A stretch of 64,000 bases of DNA, from positions 36,773,505-36,837,504 of the forward strand of contig JAPXFY010000030.1 of NCBI GenBank assembly GCA_030674185.1, written 5' to 3'. The first letter of the stretch is position 1, and each line of letters starts with the position of its first letter. Below the pieces are notes generated by a model. The model had not been told where the DNA came from and did not search any database. It was given only the letters and a program-made list of their open reading frames with translations. The position numbers were made by a program, and so were the translations under genes. The DNA comes from Monoplex corrugatus (lineage: Eukaryota; Mollusca; Gastropoda; Littorinimorpha; Ranellidae). Of the stretch, positions 11,700 to 27,217 are shown piece after piece.

Positions 11700-13720
11700 A
11701 GAAGGCGTAATAAGTCTCTTCCTGTCAGTACATAGCCTCTCCATCAGCAAGCCCTATGTTGTGCCTCCTTGTGGCAACAGGCGGTAACTGAGCACCTCAC
11801 GGATTCGGGCTAAATCTTGTGGGACTCGGAGGAGGTCTGACCCCCCCAGACGTGCGGCATGCAGGCCCTGGCAGCAGCCACGGCATGTGGATATGCCCTG
11901 GTGCCCACGAACCAGATCCCCAAGCTATGGGTAAATAGCTCCACTGTCTTGTGGAAATCTTGGGAGAGAGTAAGGCTAAGGGAGTTAACCCTGAAAAAAA
12001 AAACGATGGAAGGCAAGGGGAAACCACCATCGTAGTTTTCCCCAGGACAACCATGGACAAAAGAAAGATGAATAATGAAGTTAACGACGTTAATAGGTGC
12101 TCCTGTGGAGCACCTTCGTCCGGTAGGGACTGTCATGCAGCACAGGTGACACCAGCCAGCTACTGCGACCAAAATTAAACCCAAAGTCAAACTTAGAAAC
12201 ACCAAAATAGCAACATGGAACATCAGAACACTGTTGCAGAAGGGAAAATTAGACAACATCAAAATGGAGATGGAAAGGCTTAACATCAGTATTTTAGGAC
12301 TAGGGTGAGGAGATGGAAAGGGGCAGGCATGATATCAGGAGAATACACAGTGATATACTCTGGTGGTAATTCACATGAAAGAGGAGTATGCATCATGGTG
12401 GACAAAGACAAATCAAAACCAGTTAAGAGATACTGGGCTGTGCCCAACAGTTTTGCTGGTCAAATTGGGAGGCAAACCATTTGATATCAACATCACACAG
12501 GTGTATGCACCAACATCCGCAAGTACTCAGGAAGACATCGACAACTTCTACAAAGTTTTAGAGATGGCCAAGGTCCAATGTAAATCACAAGAGGTTACAG
12601 TCATAATGGGAGATTTTAATGCTAAAGTGGGACAGGATAGGGTGGAGGATATAGATGGACCTCGTGGCCTTGGTACACAAAATGAAAGGGGAGGAAAACT
12701 TGTAGAATGGGCACAGATGAGTGAGTTCATAGTAGGAAACACCTGGTTTGAGCAGCCTAATCGAAGAAAATGGACTTGGATGAGTCCAGGAGATAATACC
12801 AAAATTCAGATTGACTACATCATGATCAACAAAAGATTTAGAAATTCTTTACTGTCAGCAAAACACTACCAGGCGCAGACTGCAACAGTGACCACAATCC
12901 TGTAGTGGGAAGGTTTAGGATGAAATTGAGGAAAAGAAAACAGACCAAAAGCAACATCAAACTAAACCTTGGACTCTTAAAGTCAGATGAAATGATGCGT
13001 AAAAAATTTAATGTACATGTTCAAAACAATTTCAGTGCTGATGGAAGACATTGGTGACAGTGAGGAACAATGGACAAACTTGAGAAATTCGATAAATGAA
13101 GCTTGTGAAGAAATCCCTAAGGCAGATAGAAAAGCAAAAAAGAGCTGGATAACTAATGACATTGTGGGCTTGATGGAGGAAAGGAGGAGGGCAAAGAGAA
13201 ACGAGGAGATATACAGGAAGATAAACAAAGAAATCAGGTATAGGTGCAATGAAGCTAAGAAAGCTTGGCTGAACGCAAAATGCAAAGAGATAGAAGACTG
13301 ACACAAAATGGATCCTCAGGGTATGTACAGACGAATTGAAGAAATTGATCCACAGGAAAAATACATGCATATCAACTGGTTGCTTAAAATCAAAAGATGG
13401 CACGCTTATCATGGAAAAAGACAAAATACTGGACAGATGAGGAGAGTACATTAAAGACCTTTTTAAGGATGACAGAAACAAAGAACAATTATAAAAAAAA
13501 GAACTTTGAAGGACCATCCATAATGAAAGATGAAGTTAGAGCAGCACTGAAAAACATGAAACCAGGAAAAGCCCCAGGACCAGACAACATTACTACAGAG
13601 ATGATTGCAGCCCTGGAGGAATTTGGCATAGAAAAAATAACAGTCCTCCTAAATGAAATTTACAACACTGGAAAAATCCCCAAAGATATGTCAAAATCAA
13701 TTTTCATTGCACTTCCAATA
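11700..13720 (+). mobile_element. RTE-like LINE, 5' half
   Basis: A non-LTR retrotransposon begins with a GC-richer 5' leader (about 11700-12170) and continues into endonuclease and RT coding. It stops abruptly near 13715 inside the RT N-terminal region, where the sequence changes to unrelated text and then a CCCTCC-rich tract. The equivalent point in the copy at 30090-31330 continues into the palm, so this copy has lost its 3' half. The exact 5' boundary is uncertain. Confidence 0.8.
12171..13715 (+). pseudogene. APE-type endonuclease and start of reverse transcriptase of the RTE-like LINE, broken
   Basis: Endonuclease motifs appear in order: TWNIRTL near 12215, VYAPTS near 12500, MGDFNAKVG near 12605, WTWMSPGD near 12773, QIDYIM near 12808, and a GADC-SDHNPVV block at 12872-12908 one frame away. 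These are the Mg-dependent endonuclease residues (D, N, D, H) that nick target DNA. A linker to about 13300 follows. From 13500 comes the RT entry region KPGKAPGPDNI and GKIPKDMSKSIF. Stops near 12306 and 13300 and frame changes near 12455 and 12870 show it is not functional. The enzyme would nick chromosomal DNA and prime reverse transcription from the cut. Confidence 0.85.
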
Positions 13721-13879
13721 TCAATCATACATATATGCACACAACTTATCTTGGTTCAGAAGATGTCCATCGTTGTTGGAAACGGCGCCACCACCATCTC
13801 CAGGGGCCTGGAAGGGGGCGTTACCCATCTGAAACAAAGAAACCAAGATGTAGTATCTGAAACATACACTCACTCACAC

Positions 13880-14230
13880 ACACGCCCCAACCCCTCCCTC
13901 CCCAACCCCTTCCCTCCCCTCCCTCCCCAACCCTTTCCCTCCCCAACCCTTCCCTCCCCTCCCTCACCCCTTCCCTCCCTCCCTCTCCAACCCTTCCCTC
14001 CCCCAACCTTTCCCCTCCCCAACCCCTTCCCTCCCTCCCTCCCCAACCCTTTCCCTCCCTCCCTCCCCAAGCCCTCCCTCCCTCCCCAAGCCCTTCCTCC
14101 CTCCTTCCCCAATCCCTTCCCTCCCTCACCCTTCCCTTCCCTCCATCCCTCTTGTCCATTTGTTTTCCTCTCCCACATTTCCCCAGTCCAATAACCCCCA
14201 TTCCTTCTTTTCACCCCCCTCCCCCATCCC
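13880..14230. repeat. Polypyrimidine tract of CCCTCCC and CCCAACCC units
   Basis: For about 350 bases the plus strand is almost only C and T with a few A, built from CCTTCCCTCC, CCCCAACCC and similar words. The minus strand is correspondingly G-rich with dozens of GGG runs. Such sequence can form G-quadruplex or triplex DNA. Long open frames on both strands here are P/F/L-rich or G/R-rich translations of the repeat and are not genes. Confidence 0.9.
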
Positions 14231-14879
14231 CAAAAAATTCAATTAACCTATTTCAAAGAACATCAGTTTCTGGAATATCAGTCAGTTTCACACATCTTCA
14301 ATCAACATTTCTTTTGCATGTGTCTTTTATAGCGTGCTGATTCTTCTCAGATGCATGTATGCAGATTATTCACTCACACTGTGCAGGTGGTATGTTTTTG
14401 ATCAGTGTGCATGCTCCACACTTTCATGCTACAGTAAGCCACCCAACAAACACTGTCACTACAACATCTTTAACATGCATTTATACGATATTCTGCATGT
14501 GTAAACATACACAGAAGGTGGTTCAGGCACTGGCAGGTCTGCATATAAGCAAAACCTGCCATCAACCATTTTGTCCAAGAGACTACTTTCCTACAGTACA
14601 AGGACACAGCAGGGAAATGATCATCCAGCACAAAGGTCAAGTGATAACATCAAGGTCAAGTGATAATATCAAACTTAAATAAACATCAAGGTCGAGAGAT
14701 AACATGAAGATTACATGATAACATCAAGGTCAAGCGATACCAAAGTGTCACCTCTGTCTCCAGCTTAAGTTTGCAAGACTCCACTCATCTGTTCACAGCT
14801 ACTGAAGCTTTGCTGTAACTGAGAATCAACACATCAGTTAAATCAAACACACAATCAATACAACTTGTCCCATAATGGC
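14231..14879. other. No gene seen; short 22-bp minisatellite
   Basis: Nothing coding is recognised. At about 14636-14750 a ~22-bp unit (ATCAAGGTCAAGTGATAAC) repeats about five times with changes. The rest is unremarkable A/T-leaning sequence. Confidence 0.6.
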
Positions 14880-15125
14880 CAGGTTGTATGGGAATGACAA
14901 TGTAACCTACACTTTTCAAGGGACCAACCTTATGAGGCTGTTGTCCATCTCCTGCATCTCTGCTTAACCTTCCCCAACTCTGTACAGGGCCAGGCAACCC
15001 CATTCACAGTTGGGTGAACTGAAGAATGTGTGTGCAAATTTTTTACCGAGACTTGAACCTGTGCAGTCAGAATGGAAGGCAAGAGCCGAGACCTCTGCAT
15101 CAAGCAGGCCTCATACAAACACTGC
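14880..15125 (-). mobile_element. tRNA-headed SINE, second family
   Basis: Read on the minus strand, a tRNA-like head carries a B-box-like AGGTTCAAGTC (plus positions 15050-15060) about 40 bases after a tRNA-like 5' part. The head is followed by a body with CAGTTCACCCAACTG and TTGCCTGGCCCTGTACAG. The head does not fold as a normal tRNA by eye and there is no CCA context, so it is a SINE promoter, not a tRNA gene. Boundaries are approximate. Confidence 0.5.
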
Positions 15126-15214
15126 AGGTCTACATCAATCATCAATCAGAAAGTACTAACATTTTGGACAGTCCTGTATATTCTAATATTACAATACTCA
15201 CAGCTGAGCAGCTG

Positions 15215-15680
15215 GACCAAAAGCTCCATGATGTCATCATAATCATAATCATAATCATGCTATATCATCATAATCATGCTGTCACCTTAATCACGCTAAG
15301 ACACCTATGTAATCATAATCATGCTATGTTATATAAATACAAATAATCATGCTATGTCATAATCATGCCAAGATACTTCTGTCATCATAATCATGCCATG
15401 TGATCATAATACGCTATGTCATCATAATCATGCTAAGGTACTCACATCATTATAATTATAAGATAATTAGAGCAACAGGCTGAAAAGAGCAACAGGCTGA
15501 AATAGCTAGTTCACAATATTAGTTATTATTGTGATAATGTTTAGATATTCAGAGCAACTGGAAAATGCGATACAAAACATTATCATAAAAGTAACAAGAT
15601 ACTCAGAGCAAGTTGAATGTGTTCCCCACTATTAAGTATTATCACAATACCAGATACTCAGAGCAACTGCAATATGTATT
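15215..15680. repeat. Two short minisatellites (ATCATAATCATGC type, then GATACTCAGAGCAAC type)
   Basis: From about 15230 to 15445 a ~20-bp unit with CATCATAATCATGCTATG repeats with variation. From 15470 to 15680 words such as AGAGCAACAGGCTGAA and GATACTCAGAGCAACTG recur irregularly. No gene is visible. Confidence 0.7.
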
Positions 15681-15903
15681 CAGGGGTGGGAATTGGCAAA
15701 AGAGAAAAAAGAGGAAACCCCAAAAATCTAGGGGGGTCCGGGGGGCATGCTCCCCAGAAAATTTTTTTCAGACATTAAAATCTGTGCAATCTGGTGTATT
15801 TTGGGCAAAAAATTCAAACATTTAGAGGGTATAAAAAATATGGGTTTTTTTACAGTTTCATCCATAGATCACATGCGAACATTAGTATACAAAGACACTC
15901 ACC

Positions 15904-18096
15904 CTATTTTGAAAAGAAAAACGAAATAGATGTCTGCTTTGGTTTGGAGCCCTTTCCAGAGCTGGATGGTGGTGCTGCCCTCTGTGGTTGTTCACTGGTT
16001 GTTGCTGCTTTGCTGGTGCCTGGAACTGCAGTGGTTGGTTCTGTCCTCTTGCTGCTGGTGCTTGGAACTGCAGTGGTTGGTTCTGTCCTCTTGCTGCTGG
16101 TGCTTGGAACTGCAGTGGTTGGTTCTGTCCTCTTGCTGCTGGTGCTTGGAACTGCAGTGGTTGGTTCTGTCCTCTTGCTGCTGGTGCTCTCCAAATCTGT
16201 TGACTGTGAAACAGCTGTCTGGTGTTGCAGTCTGGATTTTTTGGCTTCTGTGACGATCTCTTCAGTTGCCTTTCTTTTGGAAACCTGCTCTGTGACACCT
16301 AGCTGCTGACTGAGCATGTCCTGATTACTTCTGTTGGTCTCCTTCCTTTCGTTGTTCTTTCTCCAAGCATTGGACATGTTGGCAGTCAGTTCCTTATCTA
16401 CAGACTCTGTCAGTGGATTCTTTTTCCGAAAGCATTCAACAGCAGTAACTTTCTTTGCAGTGAAAGAATATTTCACTGTCTGGATGGCAGAGAATGTTTC
16501 AATGTCAATACCAGTTTTGCCTTTGTCTATGACATCAGACATCAGACTGAATGAAGACTCAACCAACGGTCCATGAAAACAGCTAAGGGCAGCCTTCACT
16601 AACCTAGTCAACAGAGGATACACCTCACAGTTGATGGAGTTCCACCATGAGTCAATCCTGATGCCATCCTTTTTCTCTGGAAGATTTCGATCAGAATGAA
16701 ATTTTCTCCTCTCGGTCAAACTGTTCTCCGAGTAACTGTTCCACTGACTCTGAGTCTTGGTCTTGGTGGGTTTCATCAGGCAACAAGTGCTTGAGTATCA
16801 CTGGAAGATCTTTCATTCTCCGCAGACCAATTGAACTTCCTTTGATTACTGGATCCAGGGAACTGAAGCACATCAGTACTCGATTTGTCAGGGGCATCTT
16901 TCGCAGAAGCTCATCACCACAAGAGATGTATGCCTTCCTAAGTTTTTCACGAAACTCTCTGACCATGCTGTGTCCTTTTTTCTGTTTGGCAATGATGTCT
17001 TCCACTCTGGACCCGACAAACAATTCTTGATCAGGAAGCTGGTTGCTTTGGTTCTTCAAATCAAGCTCTTTCAGATGCTTTGCTCCCCCTTCCAGACACT
17101 CTGGCTTAATGAAACAGCCAAGGAATTCTTTGATCATTTCTTCTTGTTTTGGGTGAAGTTCATACATGACAGGATCTTTGGTCTGAAAGAACAGCACATA
17201 TTGATTAAGGATAGGTAACACTGAGCAGTAGAGGTTTAAAATCATCTGTCTTTTCTCTCTGGATGAAAATTTTGTCAACAAGTCTGTTTTCTGTCCTTCC
17301 CTTCTTTTGTCATTGACGAAAATGATCTTCTCACTTCCTTTTGATGGTTGGAAATGGCAGTTCTTGCAGTTTCTTCAACTTTTCTTTTGTTCAAGATGTC
17401 TGTCACAATATCCTTGTAGAGAACTCTGTCCGACTCCTTCAAAAAAGAGAAGTAATACAAAGTGAGCCCATCAAACTGACGAAGAGTATCTTGTCCTACC
17501 TGAAGAACTGACAGCCACCGATGTTGAATAAACTGCTCTGGCTTTGTGGGTTTGCTACCTAAAGGAGCACAGAGTTTGAACAGCAAATCTCTTTGGTAGG
17601 TCGACCACTCAAAATCTGTATGCAGATCATTCATCAGCTGTTCAACATGCCTTTCAAATGCAGCACAGAATGTTTTGGCAGCATTGTGTGCATGATGGCA
17701 TGTGTCACCATCCACATCAAGGAGATGGGGTGCTTTCCTGTCCCTGATCAACTTCTCAAGACCACTTTTTGATCCACGCATGATTCTGCACGAGTCAATT
17801 AACATAGCCAGGTTCTTCTTCCAAGGAAGGCGAAAATGTTCAAAAATCTCTTCAAGCTTCAGGAACAATGTTTCACTTGTCAGTCTTGTAACAACAAATG
17901 AGGTGAGATGATTGATCACAATCCTCTGCAGAGACTTTGAAAAATGACTGACTAGAATTGTTACTACCTTCTGTTTGTTTGCATTCATTGCTTCATCCAA
18001 ATTCAATGCGAAGGGTGTGCACCTTAACTCTTCCAACAAAGATTCTTCAAATGTTTGGGCCAATCCATACTTCAATTTATAAGAAAATGCTCTTAA
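15904..18096 (-). pseudogene. hAT-family transposase-like protein, 5' truncated, two frameshifts, C-terminal PIP-like motif
   Basis: Three overlapping minus-strand frames (18096-17275, 17281-16691, 16776-15904) form one protein of roughly 700 residues. The first starts mid-domain (AFSYKLKYGLAQTFEESLL, ALNLDEAMN) and lacks the N-terminal zinc finger expected of hAT relatives. The third carries the hAT dimerisation region: DSWWNSI, YPLLTRLVKAALSCFHGPL, ESSFSLMSDVIDK, DIETFSAIQTVKYS. A Ser/Thr/Lys-rich tail with four 14-residue repeats follows. The last residues are KQTSISFFFSK, which fit the PCNA-binding pattern Q-x-x-I-x-x-F-F. The frame changes near 17290 and 16730 suggest a dead copy, though assembly errors cannot be excluded. 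A domesticated host gene is possible but less likely given the transposon end beside it. Confidence 0.78.
16021..16188 (-). repeat. 42-bp in-frame minisatellite in the transposase tail (4 copies)
   Basis: Exactly four 42-bp units lie end to end; each encodes STSSKRTEPTTAVP on the minus strand. They are nearly identical in DNA, so the expansion is recent compared with the rest of the gene. The repeat keeps the frame. Confidence 0.9.
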
Positions 18097-18105
18097 TGCA
18101 TGTAC

Positions 18106-18318
18106 CCAATTATCAATCCTAAAACAGTAAAAGAAAGTATAAAGACTTTATCGAACACATACAGGTGAATGGACCAGCAAGGCAAAAACTGATAGGAAGA
18201 AATGATGAAAAGCAAAGAAGCAAGGCAGAAACAAAAAGAGTGACAGAAAAGAGGAAATTTCTAGGCAGAATTTCCGGAATGTGTGGATACTATTTATACT
18301 GAAAGAGCCCCCAGAACA
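18106..18318 (-). mobile_element. R1 dispersed element, partial copy
   Basis: This copy starts at GTACCCAATTATCAATCC and ends at TATTTATACTGAAAGAGCCC. It shares its full length with parts of 22237-22450, 26680-26893 and, reversed, 62085-62290. On the minus strand it holds TATAAATAGTATCC near its 5' end. It truncates the hAT transposase at its 5' side. Confidence 0.8.
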
Positions 18319-18600
18319 GCAGTAACTTACAGAACAGCAGTAACTTAGAGAACAGTAGTAATGAGAACAGTAATGCGGAGAACAACAGTAACCTGGAGAA
18401 CAACAGACTTTGGATAATAGTAACCTGGAGAACAACAGTAACTTAGAGAACAACAGTAACTTAGAAAACAGTAGTAATGAGAACAGTAATTTAGAGAACA
18501 ACAGACTTTGGATAATAGTAACCTGGAGAGTAACAGTAACTTAGAGAACAACAGTAACTAAGGAAACAACAGTAACTTTGAGAACAACAGTAACTGTGAC
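18319..18600. repeat. ~18-bp minisatellite (GAACAACAGTAACTTAGA)
   Basis: An 18-bp unit repeats about fifteen times. A larger block of roughly 120 bp, containing CAGACTTTGGATAATAG, appears twice (18403 and 18502), so there is a higher-order repeat. It directly follows the R1 copy. Frames reading CSLSYCCSL-type peptides are repeat translations. Confidence 0.85.
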
Positions 18601-19184
18601 ATCAAACTGGTAAGCTAATGAATGACAGACTATGAACTGAAGAAAAAAAAAGGTAATTTTTTTTCATGAGTGAGATTAATGATGAACCCTGAGCTTTCCT
18701 ATTTCCACCTTTGTCAAGTGAACAATTCTGCCTAAATGTCAGCACATACTGTATTTCTTTTTTTCTTTCTTCATTGTTGTTGTTGCTATTTGTTTGTTTT
18801 TTAAGGCGGAGAGGTGGTCCATCAAACTGTTCCCACATGAATTGTGAGTCACTCTCCTTTAATTCTAGCTATGCTTGAAGCTAGACCATCTCTCTGCTTT
18901 ACGTTTTTATGTCCGTTTTCCATTTCTTGTAATAAGGAGACTTCCGTGATTTTCACTTATTTTTCCATTTTGATTCTTGTTTAATCTCTAGGCTAAGAAC
19001 TCCGTGTTGTCTTTTTTTCCTATTTTAGGTTCTTACTATTTGTATCATGGAACATGTCTTTTTTCTTTTCTCTCTTTCTGGGTTTTGTCTCACATATTAT
19101 AATTTAAGGAAAATTCCTTTTACTTTTTCAAAATGCAGACTCATCAGAAGAAGAATCAGTGTATTTGTGCACATGTGCACCAAA

Positions 19185-19186
<2 letters not shown>
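18601..19186. other. No feature recognised
   Basis: T-rich sequence with no convincing exon, RNA gene or mobile-element match. Nothing can be supported here. Confidence 0.55.

Positions 19187-19275
<89 letters not shown>
19187..19275. repeat. (CA)n microsatellite, ~44 units
   Basis: An uninterrupted CA run of about 89 bases, flanked by A/C-rich sequence to about 19740. Confidence 0.97.
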
Positions 19276-19279
<4 letters not shown>

Positions 19280-19744
19280 TTCATACCCATTTCCACATAA
19301 ACACACCCTCCCCCTCCCCCGTCCCATGCCCAGTAAAGTGAGAAACCATAATTATAGGATTTGAAAAAACAATACAAGAACACACATACGAAATGCCGAA
19401 GCAAAAAAAGCCAAAAAAAAGCACACTCACATCTCGCACAACACACACCATAATATGCACACACAAATGTTACATGCGTCTCAAAAACAAAGCCAAAAAA
19501 TTGCACATACGCAAACCAGATACACACAGGAAAAAAAAAGAAAACAGAAAATGACATGGGAAGAAAGGCAAGAAAAAAAACCTTCTCACACCAACACAGG
19601 CTGAATATACACACACAACATACACGCTTTCAATCCCATTCTACATACTCCACATCACAAAGTAAAGGGACATATGTTATGGATCCAAACATCCCTCAGC
19701 TCACAACATGCACCATCACGAAACATGTTCCATCCTCAGGTACT

Positions 19745-20030
19745 TGAGCCCTCCACACATTGCCATAATACACAAGGTCATCTGTTCCCAGGAACTTAAG
19801 TCCTCCACAAATCACCATAAAACACAGGTTCATTCATTCCCAGGAACTTCAGGCCTTCACACACTGTCATAGTACACAAGGTCATTCATTCCCAGGAACT
19901 TAAGTCCTCCACATATCACCATAAACACAGGGTCATTCGTTCCCAGGAACTTCAGGCCTTCACACACAGCCATAATACACAAGGTCATTCATTCCCAGGA
20001 ACTTGAGTTCTTCACACCACAACCATAAGG
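19745..20030. repeat. ~59-bp minisatellite with ~118-bp alternation
   Basis: The phrase GTCATTCATTCCCAGGAACT recurs about five times at ~59-bp spacing. Copies alternate between AAGTCCTCCACA and CAGGCCTTCACAC endings, giving a two-unit higher-order repeat. No gene. Confidence 0.85.
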
Positions 20031-21004
20031 ACCCCGCCATCAGGAAATGTAGTCCCCTGGTCTGTCATTTGAGGAAAAGTAGTGCCCCATGACACCACAG
20101 ATCCACTTAAAAAATCACTGCAAATATGTGAAGGAGTTTTCTTTGACTCTGTCCAATGTAGGTCTTTTCCATCATCATCTGCACGAAGTCTTTTTCCAAC
20201 AATCAAAACTGATCACGGAGCACATCAGTTCAGCCTTCAAACACTTTTTAGATGCATATCACATCACTTATGATGCACTGAAGATCATGATAATTATGTT
20301 GTCACTTCACACATTTCACACAATCCATCAAGAAGCAGTGAAGATCACAATGTTGCCGCTGATGTCCCCCATGCTTGTCAATGATCCAACCAAGACTGAA
20401 ACTGCTTATGCCGAGCGCCCTTTTCCAACGAGCGTTGTGAACAACTCCTGATGAAAAAGTGAAGATCATGATGACGACTGCATGTGACTGCACGTTTCTG
20501 ACACTGTTAAAAGCACACTGTGTCACAGGGTGAAGATCACAATGACACATTGTCATATTATCATACTGCAGGTGTCCCATGCTGCCAGCAGCCAGTCATT
20601 AACCACTGAAGATCCTTTCAGAAACAGGTTTGCTATCTACACAATATGGGTTTTGTTTTTGTTTTTATTTCGTTCGTTTTCTTTTCTGACATTTTTTTTT
20701 TTTTTTTTTCCTGTTTTTTTTTTTTTAAATCGGCACGGTCACACCCATACACACAAAACTGGTCCAGGAACTGTCATAGGAATGTGTTTGTGGTTGTTGC
20801 TGTGCTGCTTTCTGGCTTTCTGCTCTTGTATTGGCTACATTCTTCTCTTGCTAACGAACAGAACGTTTCCCTTTTCTCCCTCCCCTTTTTCTTTTTTCCT
20901 ATTTTTCCTTTCCTCTCTTTCTCTTTCCAACTGACTTAGCACAAACCTATAAATACAATCCTATGAAAGCAAACAAAGGACTTTTTTCCATATCCATATG
21001 CCAC
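20031..21004. other. No gene recognised
   Basis: The phrases GTGAAGATCA and GATCATGAT recur loosely around 20280-20560. A T-rich run lies at 20693-20727. No exon with convincing splice sites or known protein similarity is seen. Confidence 0.5.
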
Positions 21005-21475
21005 TATTTCCAAATGGCCCACCACAGCCATGTCCTCACCCAACAAAGTGCTGCACACTCAAAATGTCATCACCGTCCTGATACATGGCCCACCAGACCA
21101 GCCTGAGGTTGAGGTCACTCTCCTACATGTGTGCTGCCACCTACAGAGTGCTGGACTCTTGGTGGACATCAGTACAAGACTGCTGCCACCACAAACCCAG
21201 CCTGAAGGCAGCGGCATTCCCATCTTGAGTGTGCTGCCACCTACAGTGTGCTGGGCTCTTGATGGTTGCACGTCATGTCAGATCGAAGTCAATACTTCGT
21301 AGTTCCCATCACAAAACCAGCCTGAAGATGGGAACACTCTCCTCCGACTGTGAAGCCACCTACAATACCTTGGGCTCTTCCAATTATGTAACTAGTCTGA
21401 AGGAAGTCGCACTCCCCCCAAGCGTGCTGCCGCCTATAGTGTGCCAGCTTTTTGTACATCATGTCACATCATTGT
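21005..21475. repeat. ~105-bp degenerate tandem repeat, about four copies
   Basis: GTGCTGCCACCTACAG and CAGCCTGA recur around 21050-21450, with GTGCTGG or GTGCCAG plus CTCTTG after them. The copies are 70-80% alike by eye. Short frames here have no recognisable protein. Confidence 0.65.
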
Positions 21476-21924
21476 CAAGATGAGCTGGGTGGGCCAGGAA
21501 ATGGGCAGAGTTTACTGTGAAATCGCTATTCGTGAATTTTGTGAACACTTCGACAACAGGGACTGAAAACTTCTGGTCATTAGGGTGTCACTGCTTTGTT
21601 TTCATCTTGTTAACATTCTGACAAGAGTTACTTAATTAACTATGGGGCAAGTTTCAATGATGTTGGACTAAAAAGCTACTGCCCTGCCCAGATACAAGTT
21701 GTTCATCACAAGTTTACTGAAGTCTATGGAAAACATTACAATAATGTGTAACAAAAGTTTGTAGTTCTGTAATCACAAACCACAATCTATTGGGAAAAGT
21801 TCCTATCTGACATTTTTCTATCTCAACACAAATTTCATGGCACTATGCAGTTCCATGTCCACAGTTTAAAAAAAGATCAACAATAGCACCCATGATATGA
21901 GTACAACCTGTGATATTGTAATTT
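21476..21924. other. No feature recognised
   Basis: Unique-looking A/T-rich sequence; nothing can be supported. Confidence 0.5.
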
Positions 21925-22450
21925 TTGTTTCAAGCCCAGCCAACTGCGTAGAGCCACATCAGGGCTATGACAGTTTCAAACCATACACAATATTTCAACA
22001 GCAAGGAAAAAAAAAGGGGAAAAAAAGTATACTTATCAATGCATCCACGCACGCAATCTAAGGAGATGCCCCTGGCATTCACCACTCCGTCCAATTTATT
22101 GCACAGGGGATTTAAAAAAACACACCTGAATATACATTTAAACGTAACTATGGACACTAAAATATACACCTTAAAAAGTTAAATTGCTTCCGCATATTTC
22201 ACTTCCCTAGAGCCAAGAATGCACTTAGTACAAGTACCCAATTATCAATCCTAAGAGAAAGTATGTAAGACTTTAACGAACACATACAGGTGAAGGACCA
22301 GCAAGGCAGAAAATGATGGAAGAAAGGACAGAAAGCAAAGGACAAAGAAAGAAACTAAAGAGTGACAGAAAAGGAAATTTCTAGCACAGAATTTCCAGAA
22401 GGTGGGATGCTATTCATACTGAAAGAGCCCCTGGCATCCCCACGGGGGTA
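21925..22450 (-). mobile_element. R1 dispersed element, long copy
   Basis: One of two long copies (the other is 26335-26893). In plus orientation the order is: CCCAGCCAACTGCGTAGAG and ATCAGGGCTATGAC; CAACAGCAA; GATGCCCCTGGCATTCACC; TTGCTTCCGCATATTTCAC; ACCCAATTATCAATCCTAAG; AAATTTCTAGCACAG; then GCATCCCCACGGGGGT. The right end is a CCCC-x-GGGGG palindrome. No open frame of note and no tRNA-type boxes were found, so the class is unknown. Confidence 0.8.
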
Positions 22451-26334
<3,884 letters not shown>

Positions 26335-26892
26335 TTTTATTGTTTTTTGTTTAAAACCCACCTGACTGCGTAGAGCCATATCAGGGCTATAATCATTTCA
26401 AAGCACATACAAAACTTCAACAACAACAACAAAAAAACAACAAAAAGTAAGTACATTCCCCGCATAATCTAACAAGATGCCCCTGGCGTTGACCATTCCA
26501 TCCAATTTATCGCACATGGGATTTAAAAAACACACCTTAATACAAATTCAAACATTCAGAAGGACACAAAAACATATATAAAAAATGGGCATAACACGAT
26601 AAATTACCTAAAATTACTTCCGCATATCTCACTTCCCTAGAGCCAAAAATACACTTAATTACATTAATTTACATGTACCCAATTATCAATCCTAAGAGAA
26701 AGTATGTAAGATTTTATCAAACACATACAGGTGAATGGGCCAGCATGGCAGAAAATAATAGGAAGAAATAACAGAAAGCAAAGGGCGAAGAAACAATCAA
26801 AGAGAGTGACAGAAAAGAGGAAATTTCTAGCATAGAATTTCCAGAAGGTGGGGATACTTTCTATACTGAAATAGCCCCCAGCATCCCACAGG

Positions 26893-26893
<1 letters not shown>
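26335..26893 (-). mobile_element. R1 dispersed element, second long copy
   Basis: Collinear with 21925-22450 along its length, about 80% alike by eye, including ACCTGACTGCGTAGAGCC, GATGCCCCTGGCGTTGACC, CACTTCCCTAGAGCC and AATTTCCAGAAGGTGGGG. It is somewhat longer through A-rich insertions around 26415-26440. The TATA-like word is changed here (TATAGAAAG on the minus strand). Confidence 0.8.
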
Positions 26894-26951
<58 letters not shown>

Positions 26952-27174
26952 ACACCGCACGCACACACGCATGCATGCACGCACATACTTTAATAACAAT
27001 AACAAAACACACACAAATACCAAACAATACCCGCCCACCCACGCTCAAAAAACAAAAAAAACAAAACAAAAAAAAACATCCACCCACACACATACACACA
27101 CATACATATAAAACACACACACACAACACAGACACACACACACACCATATATATTAAGTGTGTGTAAAGATGGT

Positions 27175-27217
<43 letters not shown>

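Larger units (their letters stand above)
15681..18105 (-). mobile_element. hAT-like DNA transposon, one end and broken transposase
   Basis: The low-coordinate end begins CAGGGGTGGGAATTGGC at 15681, followed by AAGAGGAAACCCC, GGTCCGGGGGGCATGC and TAAAATCTGTGCA. The same order occurs at the end of the 389-bp element at 33739-34127, so this is a terminal region of a related transposon. Transposase coding follows on the minus strand (15904-18096). The opposite end is missing: at 18106 the sequence switches to an R1 element. The 8 bases outside the visible end are TATGTATT; their partner was not found. Confidence 0.72.

Noticed and set aside
12548..13517. Minus-strand frames of 84-161 residues under the LINE
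   Set aside because: They lie opposite clear endonuclease and RT motifs on the plus strand and are antisense shadows.
13821..14214. Gly/Arg-rich protein on the minus strand and Pro/Phe-rich protein on the plus strand
   Set aside because: They are two readings of the same CCCTCC tract.
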